Shown: piece by piece, positions 15,866-23,076 of the stretch | Numbering within the stretch: the first letter of the stretch is position 1 | How the letters are laid out: every line of letters begins with the position of its first letter | Source of the DNA: Raineya sp964654605 | GTDB lineage: Bacteria; Bacteroidota; Bacteroidia; Cytophagales; Thermonemataceae | Length of the DNA stretch: 25,404 nt | Direction of reading: 5' to 3' | NCBI GenBank assembly: GCA_964654605.1 | Contig: CAZZLW010000032.1 | Location: 1 to 25,404 of the forward strand | The notes under the pieces: generated by a model | What the model was told of the DNA's origin: nothing | What the model saw: only the letters and a program-made list of their open reading frames with translations | Databases searched by the model: none | Position numbers and translations under genes: made by a program

Positions 15866-16582
15866 ATGGCTTACTATTTCTTACGAGATGAGCTTTTTTT
15901 TCCACCTGTACATATTGCCAGCCGAGAGGGGATTGTGGCAGTAGGCGGAGATTTATCGGTAGAAAGATTGTTGCTTGCGTATCGTTCGGGGATATTTCCT
16001 TGGTTTTCGGAAGGAGAGCCAATTATTTGGTGGTCGCCTGAACCCCGTTTTGTGCTGTATCCTGCTTGCGTAAAGGTATCTAAAAGTATGAAACAACTTT
16101 TCAGGAAAAAGGCTTTTTCAGTAACTATGGATAAGGCTTTTGAAAAAGTGATTACAAATTGCCAAAAAATAAAACGAGAAGGGCAGTATGGGACTTGGAT
16201 AACCCCTGAAATGAAAAATGCCTATATAGAACTGCATCAGTTGGGTTATGCTCATTCCGTTGAAGTTTGGCAAGAAAATAAATTGGTGGGAGGTTTGTAT
16301 GGAATTGGCTTGGGAAGTATTTTTTTTGGTGAATCTATGTTTTCCAAAGTGAGCAATGCTTCCAAATACGGCTTTATCACTTTGTGTAAAATTTTAGAGA
16401 AAAACAATTTTGAACTCATTGATTGCCAAGTACATACCGAGCACTTAGAAAGTTTAGGGGCAGAGTTTATACCTCGTCAGCAGTTTGTGCAAATAGTGGG
16501 TGAAAAGGCTCAAAAAGATAGCTTCAAGGGAGATTGGGGAGAAATCTTTGGCAAAGATTTGGCAGAAATAGAGATTGTATGA
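15866..16582 (+). CDS. aat: Leucyl/phenylalanyl-tRNA--protein transferase
   Basis: Transfers Leu or Phe from aminoacyl-tRNA to N-terminal Lys/Arg of proteins, marking them for ClpS/ClpAP degradation (N-end rule), in the cytosol. 238 residues, usual for bacteria. Clear family blocks are GIVAVGGDLSVERLLLAYR, GIFPWFSEGEPIIWWSPEPR around 39-58, and the C-terminal ELIDCQVHTEHLESLGAEFI before the PRQQF motif. The ATG at 15866 opens the standard start. Its stop TGA (16580-16582) overlaps the ATG of the cytochrome b5-like gene (ATGA), suggesting translational coupling. Confidence 0.96.
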   Translation: MAYYFLRDELFFPPVHIASREGIVAVGGDLSVERLLLAYRSGIFPWFSEGEPIIWWSPEPRFVLYPACVKVSKSMKQLFRKKAFSVTMDKAFEKVITNCQKIKREGQYGTWITPEMKNAYIELHQLGYAHSVEVWQENKLVGGLYGIGLGSIFFGESMFSKVSNASKYGFITLCKILEKNNFELIDCQVHTEHLESLGAEFIPRQQFVQIVGEKAQKDSFKGDWGEIFGKDLAEIEIV

Positions 16583-16821
16583 ATGAAAATTTAGCTACTT
16601 ACACCAAACAGCAACTTGCTTTACGCAACGGACAAGACCGCCCTGAAATATGGGTAGCCTATAATGGTTTCATTTATGATGTTTCACGCTCACGCCTTTG
16701 GCGAGAAGGCAAACATTACGAGCATTGGGCAGGGCAAGACCTCACCCAAGAACTGGCTGATGCCCCACACAGCGAAAAAGTTTTTGAAAAGTTTGAGATA
16801 GTTGGTAAGCTAAAAAGTTAA
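16579..16821 (+). CDS. Small soluble cytochrome b5-like heme-binding domain protein
   Basis: 80 residues, a cytochrome b5-like heme/steroid-binding domain on its own. Visible are YTKQQLALRNGQDRPEIWVA, then YNGFIYDVSRSRLWREGKH and the second block HWAGQDLTQELADAPHSEKV. Prokaryotic members of this group lack the classical HPGG loop and instead carry WxxGxH...AGQDLT and APH. The histidines of KHYEHWAG and DAPH are the likely heme ligands, by analogy with the family. There is no signal peptide or membrane anchor, so it should be cytosolic. The start overlaps the aat stop by four bases (ATGA). Electron transfer or heme sensing is possible; the partner is unknown. Confidence 0.8.
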   Translation: MNENLATYTKQQLALRNGQDRPEIWVAYNGFIYDVSRSRLWREGKHYEHWAGQDLTQELADAPHSEKVFEKFEIVGKLKS

Positions 16822-16835
16822 TTGGGCTTATGAGC

Positions 16836-16868
16836 ATTGAGGGCTTCGCGTTGAACGAAGCCCTCAAT
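16836..16868. terminator. Strong hairpin between convergent genes
   Basis: A perfect 13-bp stem, ATTGAGGGCTTCG with CGAAGCCCTCAAT, around a 7-base loop. No clear U-run follows on either strand, but the position between the aat/cytochrome b5 unit and the minus-strand gene ending at 16900 suits a bidirectional terminator. Confidence 0.6.
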
Positions 16869-16899
16869 AGTTACAGAAATGCACTATGAAAAGGTAGGT

Positions 16900-17091
16900 C
16901 TATTTTTTAGTTTGCTGATTATCATTGTTTTCTTTCAAAAGTTCGGGAGCTATTTCGGCAAGCTCTTTTTCTACATTGCGTAAATCTTCGCGTACAAGCC
17001 TATGCGTATGCTCATCTAAATCTTTGTTTTTCAAGATGTTGAGCAGACGCTCTCTATCTGCTAAAAGTTTTTCTTTGTTGATGTGTATCAT
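16900..17091 (-). CDS. Small coiled-coil protein, 63 residues
   Basis: Not recognised. Highly charged and helical (KLLADRERLLNILKN, EHTHRLVREDLRNVEKELAE), without cysteine, tryptophan or membrane segment. The pattern suggests a single helical hairpin or coiled coil. It sits on the minus strand downstream of pruA, after the strong hairpin at 17287-17319, so it probably has its own promoter, although I see no exact TAnnTTTG element. Its length and regular heptad pattern favour a real gene, but homology would be needed to be sure. Confidence 0.55.
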   Translation of the reverse strand: MIHINKEKLLADRERLLNILKNKDLDEHTHRLVREDLRNVEKELAEIAPELLKENNDNQQTKK

Positions 17092-17286
17092 AATGCTTTT
17101 TCATTTAGGTTCTATAAACAAGTGAGATTCAGATACTTGCTTTGGAGCAAGGTAGCGAAAGACTAACTTGAAATTCGTAACCCAAATTAAAGTTTTTTTT
17201 GAATATTACACCACAATTTTGCAAGATTTTTTTTCAAAGAATAGCTTGGCATAGGATTTGCTGATTAGGCTTTTCTTAAAAATTTA

Positions 17287-17319
17287 AGCGACCACATCAC
17301 TGCTCGTGATGCGGTCGCT
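17287..17319 (-). terminator. Terminator of pruA
   Basis: AGCGACC-A-CATCAC pairs with GTGATG-C-GGTCGCT: 13 pairs and one mismatch around a 5-base loop. On the minus strand it is followed by TTAAATTTTT, giving an intrinsic terminator 67 bases after the pruA stop. Confidence 0.8.
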
Positions 17320-17385
17320 AGGGGTTACTTTGCAAAGATAAATTTCTTTTCTAAAACAACGAGAGCATAAGTTAGTAGTTTTCTG

Positions 17386-19014
17386 CTAACTTTCTGCCAT
17401 AAACGGATATTTGTAATCGGTGGGTGGAACAAAAGTTTCTTTGATGGCACGGGCAGAAGTCCAACGCAAAAGATTGAGCATAGACCCCGCTTTGTCGTTT
17501 GTTCCTGATGCTCTTGCACCACCAAAGGGTTGTTGCCCTACTACTGCTCCTGTGGGCTTATCGTTGATGTAGAAATTTCCTGCCGAATGTCGCAAACGCT
17601 TGCTTGCCAAATCAATAGCGTAGCGGTCTTGGGCAAAGATAGCTCCTGTAAGGGCATAGGGCGAAGTTTTATCTACCAGCGTAAGCACATCTTCAAAATT
17701 TTCGGGCTGATACACATATACGCTAAGCACAGGACCGAAAATTTCTTCTTGCATCGTAATATACATAGGGTCTTGTACTTGCAAAATGGTAGGCTCAATG
17801 AAATACCCTTTGGTTTTGTCGTAATTGCCGCCTGCTATTATGCTTACTCCGTCTTTTTTGGCTTGCTCAATGTACCCTGTAATTTTATCAAAGGCTTTTT
17901 CATCTATCACAGCATTGACAAAGCAAGAAAAATCTTCCACACTTCCCATTTTGATTTCTTTCAAATCGGCAAGCATATAATTTTTCACCTCCTCCCAGAT
18001 ACTCGCAGGTATGTAGGCTCGGGAAGCCGCCGAGCATTTTTGCCCCTGATACTCAAAAGCACCACGAATAAGTGCCGTAGCCAAGGCTTTGGTATCGGCA
18101 GAATGATGAGCCAAGACAAAATCTTTTCCGCCTGTCTCGCCTACAATGCGAGGGTAGGTCTTGTATTTGGCGATGTTTTCGCCTATGGTTTTCCATATTC
18201 TTTGGAAAGTACCTGTTCCTCCTGTAAAATGAATACCTGCAAAATCGGGGTGAGAGAAAATTACCTCGCCTGCGGTAGGACCATCTACAAAAACCAAGTT
18301 GATAACACCATCAGGGACGCCCGCTTCTCTAAATACTTTCATTAGTACGTGAGCTGAATAGATTTGCGTTTCGGCGGGTTTCCACACAACACAATTCCCC
18401 ATCATAGCAGGTGAGGTAGGCAAGTTGCCTGCAATAGCTGTAAAATTGAAAGGAGTAAGGGCAAAAACAAAACCCTCTAAGGCACGATGCTCTACTCTAT
18501 TCCAAATGCCTGCCGAAGAGATAGGTTGCTCACGATAGATTTGCTCCATAAATTTCACGTTGAAGCGAAGGAAATCAATAATTTCACAGGCAGAGTCAAT
18601 TTCAGCTTGGAATACACTTTTAGATTGCCCCAGCATTGTTGCGGCATTGAGCTGGTAGCGATATTTGGACGAAATAAGTTCGGCGGCTTTCAGAAAAATG
18701 CTTGCCCGATGCTCCCAACTCATATTTTCCCATAACTCTTTGGCATTGAGAGCGGCACGAATAGCACGCTCAACCTCCTCTTTGCCGCCTTTGTGGTAGT
18801 AACCCAAAGTGTGGCTCAATTCGTGAGGGGGAGCAATACGCTTCCGATTGTCCGTGCGTACCTCCTCGCCACCAATAAACATTGGAATATCTAATTCTTT
18901 GCTTTTTAGCTCTTGAAGTGCTTTTTTCAAAAGTTCTCTTTCTTTAGTGCCCGGTGCATAGCTATACACGGGTTCATTTTTGGGTTCAGGAATTGTGAAA
19001 ATACCGTAGTGCAT
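17386..19014 (-). CDS. pruA: 1-pyrroline-5-carboxylate dehydrogenase (L-glutamate gamma-semialdehyde dehydrogenase)
   Basis: Oxidises glutamate gamma-semialdehyde (from proline via P5C) to glutamate with NAD+, the second step of proline breakdown. From the ATG at 19014, 542 residues, the length of single-function P5C dehydrogenases. The aldehyde dehydrogenase motifs are intact: PFNF at 188-191, general base E293 in GETGGK, and nucleophile C327 in GQKCSAASR; PFGGARASGTN near the C-terminus is the P5CDH form. The frame is open to an upstream ATG at 19059, but that lies before the expected transcription start, so 19014 is the better start. No proline dehydrogenase is nearby. Confidence 0.96.
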   Translation of the reverse strand: MHYGIFTIPEPKNEPVYSYAPGTKERELLKKALQELKSKELDIPMFIGGEEVRTDNRKRIAPPHELSHTLGYYHKGGKEEVERAIRAALNAKELWENMSWEHRASIFLKAAELISSKYRYQLNAATMLGQSKSVFQAEIDSACEIIDFLRFNVKFMEQIYREQPISSAGIWNRVEHRALEGFVFALTPFNFTAIAGNLPTSPAMMGNCVVWKPAETQIYSAHVLMKVFREAGVPDGVINLVFVDGPTAGEVIFSHPDFAGIHFTGGTGTFQRIWKTIGENIAKYKTYPRIVGETGGKDFVLAHHSADTKALATALIRGAFEYQGQKCSAASRAYIPASIWEEVKNYMLADLKEIKMGSVEDFSCFVNAVIDEKAFDKITGYIEQAKKDGVSIIAGGNYDKTKGYFIEPTILQVQDPMYITMQEEIFGPVLSVYVYQPENFEDVLTLVDKTSPYALTGAIFAQDRYAIDLASKRLRHSAGNFYINDKPTGAVVGQQPFGGARASGTNDKAGSMLNLLRWTSARAIKETFVPPTDYKYPFMAES

Positions 19015-19047
19015 ACAAAAAATTGACTTTAAGGTTGTTTCAAAACA

Positions 19048-19078
19048 CAAAGTTAGCAAAAATTATTCCCATTCACAA
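19048..19078 (-). promoter_or_regulatory. Promoter of pruA
   Basis: Read on the minus strand: TTG (19078-19076), 20 bases, then TAACTTTG (19055-19048). The expected start of transcription near 19041 lies upstream of the ATG at 19014 and downstream of the ATG at 19059, which decides the start choice. Confidence 0.7.
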
Positions 19079-19119
19079 TGAGCAAAATCATCGCTTTGAG
19101 AAGAAAAATGAAAGCATTG

Positions 19120-21006
19120 CTAATACAAAATCCTAAATTTAATGGTGTTTTCAATGCGTTTTAGGTCGGTTATTACATCTTTGCTGTACTCTTTATCAAT
19201 ATCTGTGATAACATAGCCAATTTCCTCGTTGGTTTTGAGGTACTGCCCCAGAATATTGATTTGATGATTTGCCAGCACTTGGTTGATTTGGGCAAGAATA
19301 CCTGCTGTATTTTTATGAATATGCAAAAGTCTGTGAGCATCTTTTTGGGCAGGAAGTTGCAAATTGGGCATATTGACACTGGCATAGGTGCTACCTGTGT
19401 TGATGTAGTCAATGAGCTTTTGAGGAACATACTCACCGATATTTTCTTGTGCTTCTTCGGTACTACCGCCAATATGAGGGGTAAGAATTACATTAGGCAA
19501 ACCTCGCAGTTGGCTGATAAATTCCTCATCATTATTTTTAGGCTCGTAAGGAAAGACATCTATCGCCGCTCCCGCAATTTTACCATTTTTTATATTTTTC
19601 ACAAGAGCCTCAATATCAACAATATGTCCGCGTGCCAAATTCAAGAAAATCACACCTTCCTTCATCAAATCAAATTCTTTTTCGCTTATCAGGTTGGCGT
19701 TTTCTTTTCTGCCATCTACGTGTAGGCTTACAAAATCAACTTCTTGCAAAAGTTCATCAAGGCTACTGGCTTTGCGGGCATTTCCCAAAGCGAGTTTATC
19801 CACAATATCATAAAAATACACTTGCATACCCAAAGCCTCTGCCACTACCGAAAGTTGCGAACCAATATTACCATAGCCTACAATGCCCAATTTTTTACCC
19901 CTAATTTCACGACTATTTTTGGCAGATTTATCCCATACGCCCTGGTGGGTGAGATTGCTCTTTTCAAAAATTCGTCTGGTGAGCATAATCATCTCACCGA
20001 TAGCCAGTTCTACTACACTTCGGGTATTGCTGTAAGGGGCGTTGAATACTGCCACGCCTTTGTGCATACTGGTTTTCAAATCTATTTGATTGGTGCCGAT
20101 ACAAAAAGCACCTATGGCTATGAGTCTTTCGGCATTTTCCAGTACTTTGGCAGTAACATTGGTCTTGGAACGTATGCCCAAAATAGAAACCTCTCGGATA
20201 GCCTCACACAATTCGGCTTCGTTGAGGGCAGTTTTGAGCAGTTCTACTTGGTAGCCTTCTTTTTCAAAAATGGCTTTGGCTTTGGGGTGAATATTTTCCA
20301 AAAGCAAAACTTTGATGCGATGCTTGGGATAAGATACTTGCATAGGCAATTTGTGTAAGAATAGAAATTCATCTAAATTTGGTAGAACATAATCGGCTTT
20401 GGCAGTAACGCTTTCGCGTTTGATATTTTCGGTAAAAGCATAAAACTGGTTGGCAAGACCTGCCTCACGCATTTGGTAGTCGGTGTAGCCATCTCCAATA
20501 ACATACACTTCTCCTTCAAGATTTAAGGCTTTGAGTTGAAGCACTTTGCCTTCGTTTTGAGCAAGCAAATGGCTGGTATCGTAGCCAATGATATTTCCAT
20601 TTTCATCAAAAAGGAAAGTATTGGCAAAAACATTTTCGGGCTTTATGCCGTATTCGCTCACAATAGGCACAATAAACTCCCGAAAGCCGCTGGAAATAAT
20701 CAGGATATTATTAGCAAACTGCTCAAAAAACTGTTTGTTTCGCTGTATAGAAGGGGATACTTTGGTTTTCAGAAACTCAATGAGAGCGTCAATGTGCTTT
20801 CGGTGTGCAGAAAGCAGAGCTACCCGCTCACGCAAGGCATCGGCGAAAGAAATTTTCCCTTCCATACCTGCGTGGGTGATTTGCTCAATTTGAGCTATGC
20901 GTTCTTTACCATCGGGGGCATCTTGCAAGGCGATACGAGCCAACTCATCAAGTCCTTCTACTTGTGTAAAAGTACTATCAAAATCAATGATAATATAGCT
21001 TTTCAA
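19120..21006 (-). CDS. Fused phosphoserine phosphatase / D-3-phosphoglycerate dehydrogenase
   Basis: A 628-residue protein carrying the first and last steps of serine synthesis. Residues 1-215 are a HAD phosphatase of the SerB type: DFDST at 8-12 (D8 nucleophile, D10 acid), SSG at 105-107, and GDGYTD at 171-176 (D172, D176). Residues about 230-540 are D-3-phosphoglycerate dehydrogenase: GIRSKT at 277-282, the Rossmann loop VGYGNIGSQ at 376-384, D400 at the end of the NAD strand, R459 in LARG, E488 in DVFPYEP, and catalytic H511 in TPHIGGSTEEAQ. Residues about 557-628 are a C-terminal ACT domain, the serine feedback site in SerA. Aminotransferase SerC is not in the window. A -7 element TAAATTTG lies just upstream. 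No frameshift or stop interrupts the fusion. Confidence 0.93.
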   Translation of the reverse strand: MKSYIIIDFDSTFTQVEGLDELARIALQDAPDGKERIAQIEQITHAGMEGKISFADALRERVALLSAHRKHIDALIEFLKTKVSPSIQRNKQFFEQFANNILIISSGFREFIVPIVSEYGIKPENVFANTFLFDENGNIIGYDTSHLLAQNEGKVLQLKALNLEGEVYVIGDGYTDYQMREAGLANQFYAFTENIKRESVTAKADYVLPNLDEFLFLHKLPMQVSYPKHRIKVLLLENIHPKAKAIFEKEGYQVELLKTALNEAELCEAIREVSILGIRSKTNVTAKVLENAERLIAIGAFCIGTNQIDLKTSMHKGVAVFNAPYSNTRSVVELAIGEMIMLTRRIFEKSNLTHQGVWDKSAKNSREIRGKKLGIVGYGNIGSQLSVVAEALGMQVYFYDIVDKLALGNARKASSLDELLQEVDFVSLHVDGRKENANLISEKEFDLMKEGVIFLNLARGHIVDIEALVKNIKNGKIAGAAIDVFPYEPKNNDEEFISQLRGLPNVILTPHIGGSTEEAQENIGEYVPQKLIDYINTGSTYASVNMPNLQLPAQKDAHRLLHIHKNTAGILAQINQVLANHQINILGQYLKTNEEIGYVITDIDKEYSKDVITDLKRIENTIKFRILY

Positions 21007-21026
21007 GGTGGTTGAGGTTTTTTAAG

Positions 21027-21034
21027 CAAATTTA
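21027..21034 (-). promoter_or_regulatory. -7 element of the serB-serA fusion gene
   Basis: TAAATTTG on the minus strand is an exact TAnnTTTG match. No TTG lies at the right distance upstream, so the promoter is only half supported. It predicts a very short leader before the ATG at 21006. Confidence 0.45.
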
Positions 21035-21086
21035 GACAAAGAAAAGTATTGAAAAATAAAAATTTGTTGATTTTTTTCAAAAATAC

Positions 21087-21113
21087 AAAAGCCGAGCATA
21101 AAACTCGGCTTTT
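21087..21113 (-). terminator. Terminator of the phasin-like gene
   Basis: AAAAGCCGAG pairs perfectly with CTCGGCTTTT around a 7-base loop. On the minus strand the second arm ends in TTTT and is followed by GTATTTTTG. It lies 24 bases after the stop and separates this gene from serB-serA. Confidence 0.85.
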
Positions 21114-21136
21114 GGGTTATCATAGCGGGTAAGCAA

Positions 21137-21559
21137 TTACTTTGCAGGTTGGCAAAGGTCAATTACTTTCAACATAGTTTCTTTTGCGAAATCTACGTTT
21201 ACGTAATCAGTAGCTTTCCACTCTGCACCTTTTTTAGAAGACTTTTTCCAGAAATCTAAATCCATAGCAGTAGTGAAGTTCTTTTGGAAATGTTTTACTT
21301 GGGTGTTCAACACTTCGTTAAGTTCTTCTACTGATTTTACTTGGGCAACACGGATAAGAGAATCGAACCAGTTGCTAGCCAAATTTTCTTGAGCTTCTAC
21401 TGCTTCTTTAATGAAGTCAGGAGCATTGTCAAGACCTACGGTTTTTTTCACGTTAGCAAAAGCTTCTTTCAAAGTGTTTTTTACTTTTACAAGAGCTTCT
21501 TGGTTTTGCTCAGCCATTTTGTTTACAGCTTCAGTAGCCGCGTTTTTTGCAGTTGCCAT
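21137..21559 (-). CDS. Phasin-like helical protein
   Basis: 140 residues, Ala/Lys-rich and helical throughout, no signal peptide or cysteine-rich motif apart from one Cys near the C-terminus. The layout (an N-terminal Ala-rich stretch, then AQENLASNWFDSLIRVAQ and EELNEVLNTQVKHFQKNFT) resembles phasins, proteins that coat polyhydroxyalkanoate granules. Codon choice is strongly biased to a small set (GCT, ACT, TCT, GTA), stronger than its neighbours, which suggests abundant expression. It has a near-consensus promoter and a clean terminator, so it forms a one-gene unit. No PHA synthase is in the window. Other helical packing or stress proteins would also fit; phasin is my best guess. Confidence 0.5.
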   Translation of the reverse strand: MATAKNAATEAVNKMAEQNQEALVKVKNTLKEAFANVKKTVGLDNAPDFIKEAVEAQENLASNWFDSLIRVAQVKSVEELNEVLNTQVKHFQKNFTTAMDLDFWKKSSKKGAEWKATDYVNVDFAKETMLKVIDLCQPAK

Positions 21560-21609
21560 AATGGTATGGTTTAAGGGTTAGACAAATCTTTTTTTCAAAA
21601 TTTCTGATA

Positions 21610-21640
21610 CAAAATTACAATACCCCCAAAAACCATACAA
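21610..21640 (-). promoter_or_regulatory. Promoter of the phasin-like gene
   Basis: Read on the minus strand: TTG (21640-21638), 20 bases, TAATTTTG (21617-21610), a close match to the Bacteroidota consensus. It predicts a leader of about 44 bases. Confidence 0.7.
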
Positions 21641-21759
21641 GCAAATTAGCATTTTTTTTGTATTTTTTTGTAAAATTTTTCCAAAAATTGACTTTTTTCA
21701 ACTATTGAATTGTACTATTTTTATACAGACCAAATATTATTCTGCTTGCATAATACACT

Positions 21760-22641
21760 TCAAGCATTTTCCTGAATAAAATCCAGCAAATCTTCCATTT
21801 TGGCTAAAATCAGGATATTTTCGGGAGTATCCAGCCCTTGTCCTATGACCTGACTGCCCGTGAGAACGATTTTACTTTCAGGAAAACTTCTTGAAATTTC
21901 ATAAATATACTGCTGTATTTGGTGAAAAGAAGGGGTAGAAGTTATCACACTGAAAAGAAATTCGGGTTGGTAGATTTTGTAAGCCTCTTGGAGGTCGTTA
22001 AGCGGTACGGTCTGACCTAAATAGATAGTTCTTTGCTTTCGGCTACGCAAAATATAGTTGGTAAATAGTAGTGAAAGTTCGTGCCATTCGCCTTCGGGTA
22101 AGAAAAGCATATATTTTTTGCCTTCGGTATAATTGGGTTTGAGGCTATCAATGGCTACAATTATTTTTTGTCGTATCAGATGAGAAATAAAATGCTCTTG
22201 AGCAGGATTGATAGTGCCTGCCAGCCACAAAATGCCAATTTTTTGCAAAAAAGGGAAAATTACCCGAAGCATAGTATTTTCAAAGCCCATTTGTTTGAGG
22301 CTCTGCGAAAGCAGATACTCAAAGCGTTCTTCGTCCAAATCCATCATACAGAGCGTAAAGGCTTGTATTTTATCTTGGGCATCAGTAGATTTTTCTGTAA
22401 GACGGATAAGTTCGGTACGCAATTCTTCTGCCGACATTTGGGCAATATGCGAAATTTTATGCCCGTGCTTATTGAGTACAGAAATATTCAGAATGAGTTT
22501 GAGGTCAAAATCGTCATAATAACGAATGTTGGTGTCGGTTCGTTTGGGTTTAAGAATATCGTATCGTTGTTCCCACACACGTAGGGTATGGGCTTTAATA
22601 CCTGAAAGATTTTCTACATCTTTAATAGAATAGTAGCTCAT
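21760..22641 (-). CDS. MerR-family regulator with a cobalamin-binding-type C-terminal domain (CarH/LitR-like)
   Basis: 293 residues. Residues 1-70 are a MerR winged helix (YSIKDVENLSGIKAHTLRVWEQRY at the start). Residues about 90-165 form the four-helix B12-capping domain with the W-x9-EH motif intact (W139, E149-H150). Residues about 175-290 have the Rossmann-type B12 fold. The lower-ligand motif reads E185-W-H187-E-L-S190, keeping the histidine but with Ser for the usual Gly; the downstream SxL (S231) is at the expected spacing, while the GG motif reads GS (262-263). CarH-type proteins repress in the dark and release DNA on light breaking the adenosylcobalamin bond. Whether this one binds B12 is open. 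A 10-bp inverted repeat just upstream may be its operator. Confidence 0.82.
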   Translation of the reverse strand: MSYYSIKDVENLSGIKAHTLRVWEQRYDILKPKRTDTNIRYYDDFDLKLILNISVLNKHGHKISHIAQMSAEELRTELIRLTEKSTDAQDKIQAFTLCMMDLDEERFEYLLSQSLKQMGFENTMLRVIFPFLQKIGILWLAGTINPAQEHFISHLIRQKIIVAIDSLKPNYTEGKKYMLFLPEGEWHELSLLFTNYILRSRKQRTIYLGQTVPLNDLQEAYKIYQPEFLFSVITSTPSFHQIQQYIYEISRSFPESKIVLTGSQVIGQGLDTPENILILAKMEDLLDFIQENA

Positions 22642-22653
22642 AATTTGGATAAC

Positions 22654-22680
22654 TCATAATTTTCATTAAAAAAATTATGA
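22654..22680. promoter_or_regulatory. Inverted repeat upstream of the MerR gene (possible operator)
   Basis: TCATAATTTT and AAAATTATGA form a perfect 10-bp inverted repeat with a 7-base centre, 13 bases upstream of the MerR ATG. MerR-family proteins bind such palindromes, so autoregulation is plausible. Confidence 0.45.
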
Positions 22681-22736
22681 TGTTGTTGTAATGAAAACTA
22701 TTTGCAGAAAAAAATGTTTGTCAGAAAATAAAAAAA

Positions 22737-22755
22737 CATCAACCAAAGGTTGATG
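22737..22755 (-). terminator. Terminator on the minus strand upstream of the MerR gene
   Basis: CATCAACC pairs with GGTTGATG around a 3-base loop. On the minus strand a TTTTTTT run follows. It lies upstream of the MerR gene with no known gene to its right on that strand, so it either ends an unannotated RNA or acts as a leader attenuator. Confidence 0.6.
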
Positions 22756-23015
22756 CCTTTACTGCACCTGTTTAAGATACACACCTGTTTGTATGAAAAA
22801 ACTACTTTTTTATGATAGCTCTTTTCTTGTATTACGTAGAAATGTGTATAAAGTTTCACAAAAGGTATAATTTTTTTCAAAAACTTATGTAAGATTTGAA
22901 AAGGGCTTTCCTGATTTTTTGCAAAATTGTTGCCATTAGTCCCTATAAGAAACTATTGCCTTACACAAGGCTCTTGTAATACATTGGTGCATTATACATA
23001 AAAATAAAAAATTTG

Positions 23016-23036
23016 AACCGAAATGGCTCGGTTTTT
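23016..23036 (+). terminator. Small terminator-like hairpin upstream of the Trp-rich lipoprotein gene
   Basis: AACCGA pairs with TCGGTT around a 6-base loop and runs into further Ts on the plus strand. The stem is only 6 bp. It lies 40 bases before the ATG of the next gene, so it is either the end of a plus-strand RNA or part of a leader. Confidence 0.45.
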
Positions 23037-23076
23037 GTTACTAATTTAGTAAATTAACCACCAAACTTGTACGCTT

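Larger units (their letters stand above)
22642..23076. other. Intergenic region with opposed terminators and no ORF
   Basis: 435 bases between two divergent genes. It holds an inverted repeat near the MerR start (22654-22680), an intrinsic terminator reading on the minus strand (22737-22755) and one reading on the plus strand (23016-23036). No ORF of coding character lies between, so an unrecognised small RNA is possible. A small hairpin, GCCTT-ACAC-AAGGC, lies at 22958-22971. Confidence 0.5.

Noticed and set aside
19015..19059. Longer N-terminus for pruA
   Set aside because: The extra 15 residues have no family match and would start upstream of the predicted transcription start near 19041.
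22698..22880. 60-residue minus-strand ORF upstream of the MerR gene
   Set aside because: It runs through the intrinsic terminator at 22737-22755 and has the Lys/Phe-rich composition of translated AT-rich spacer.
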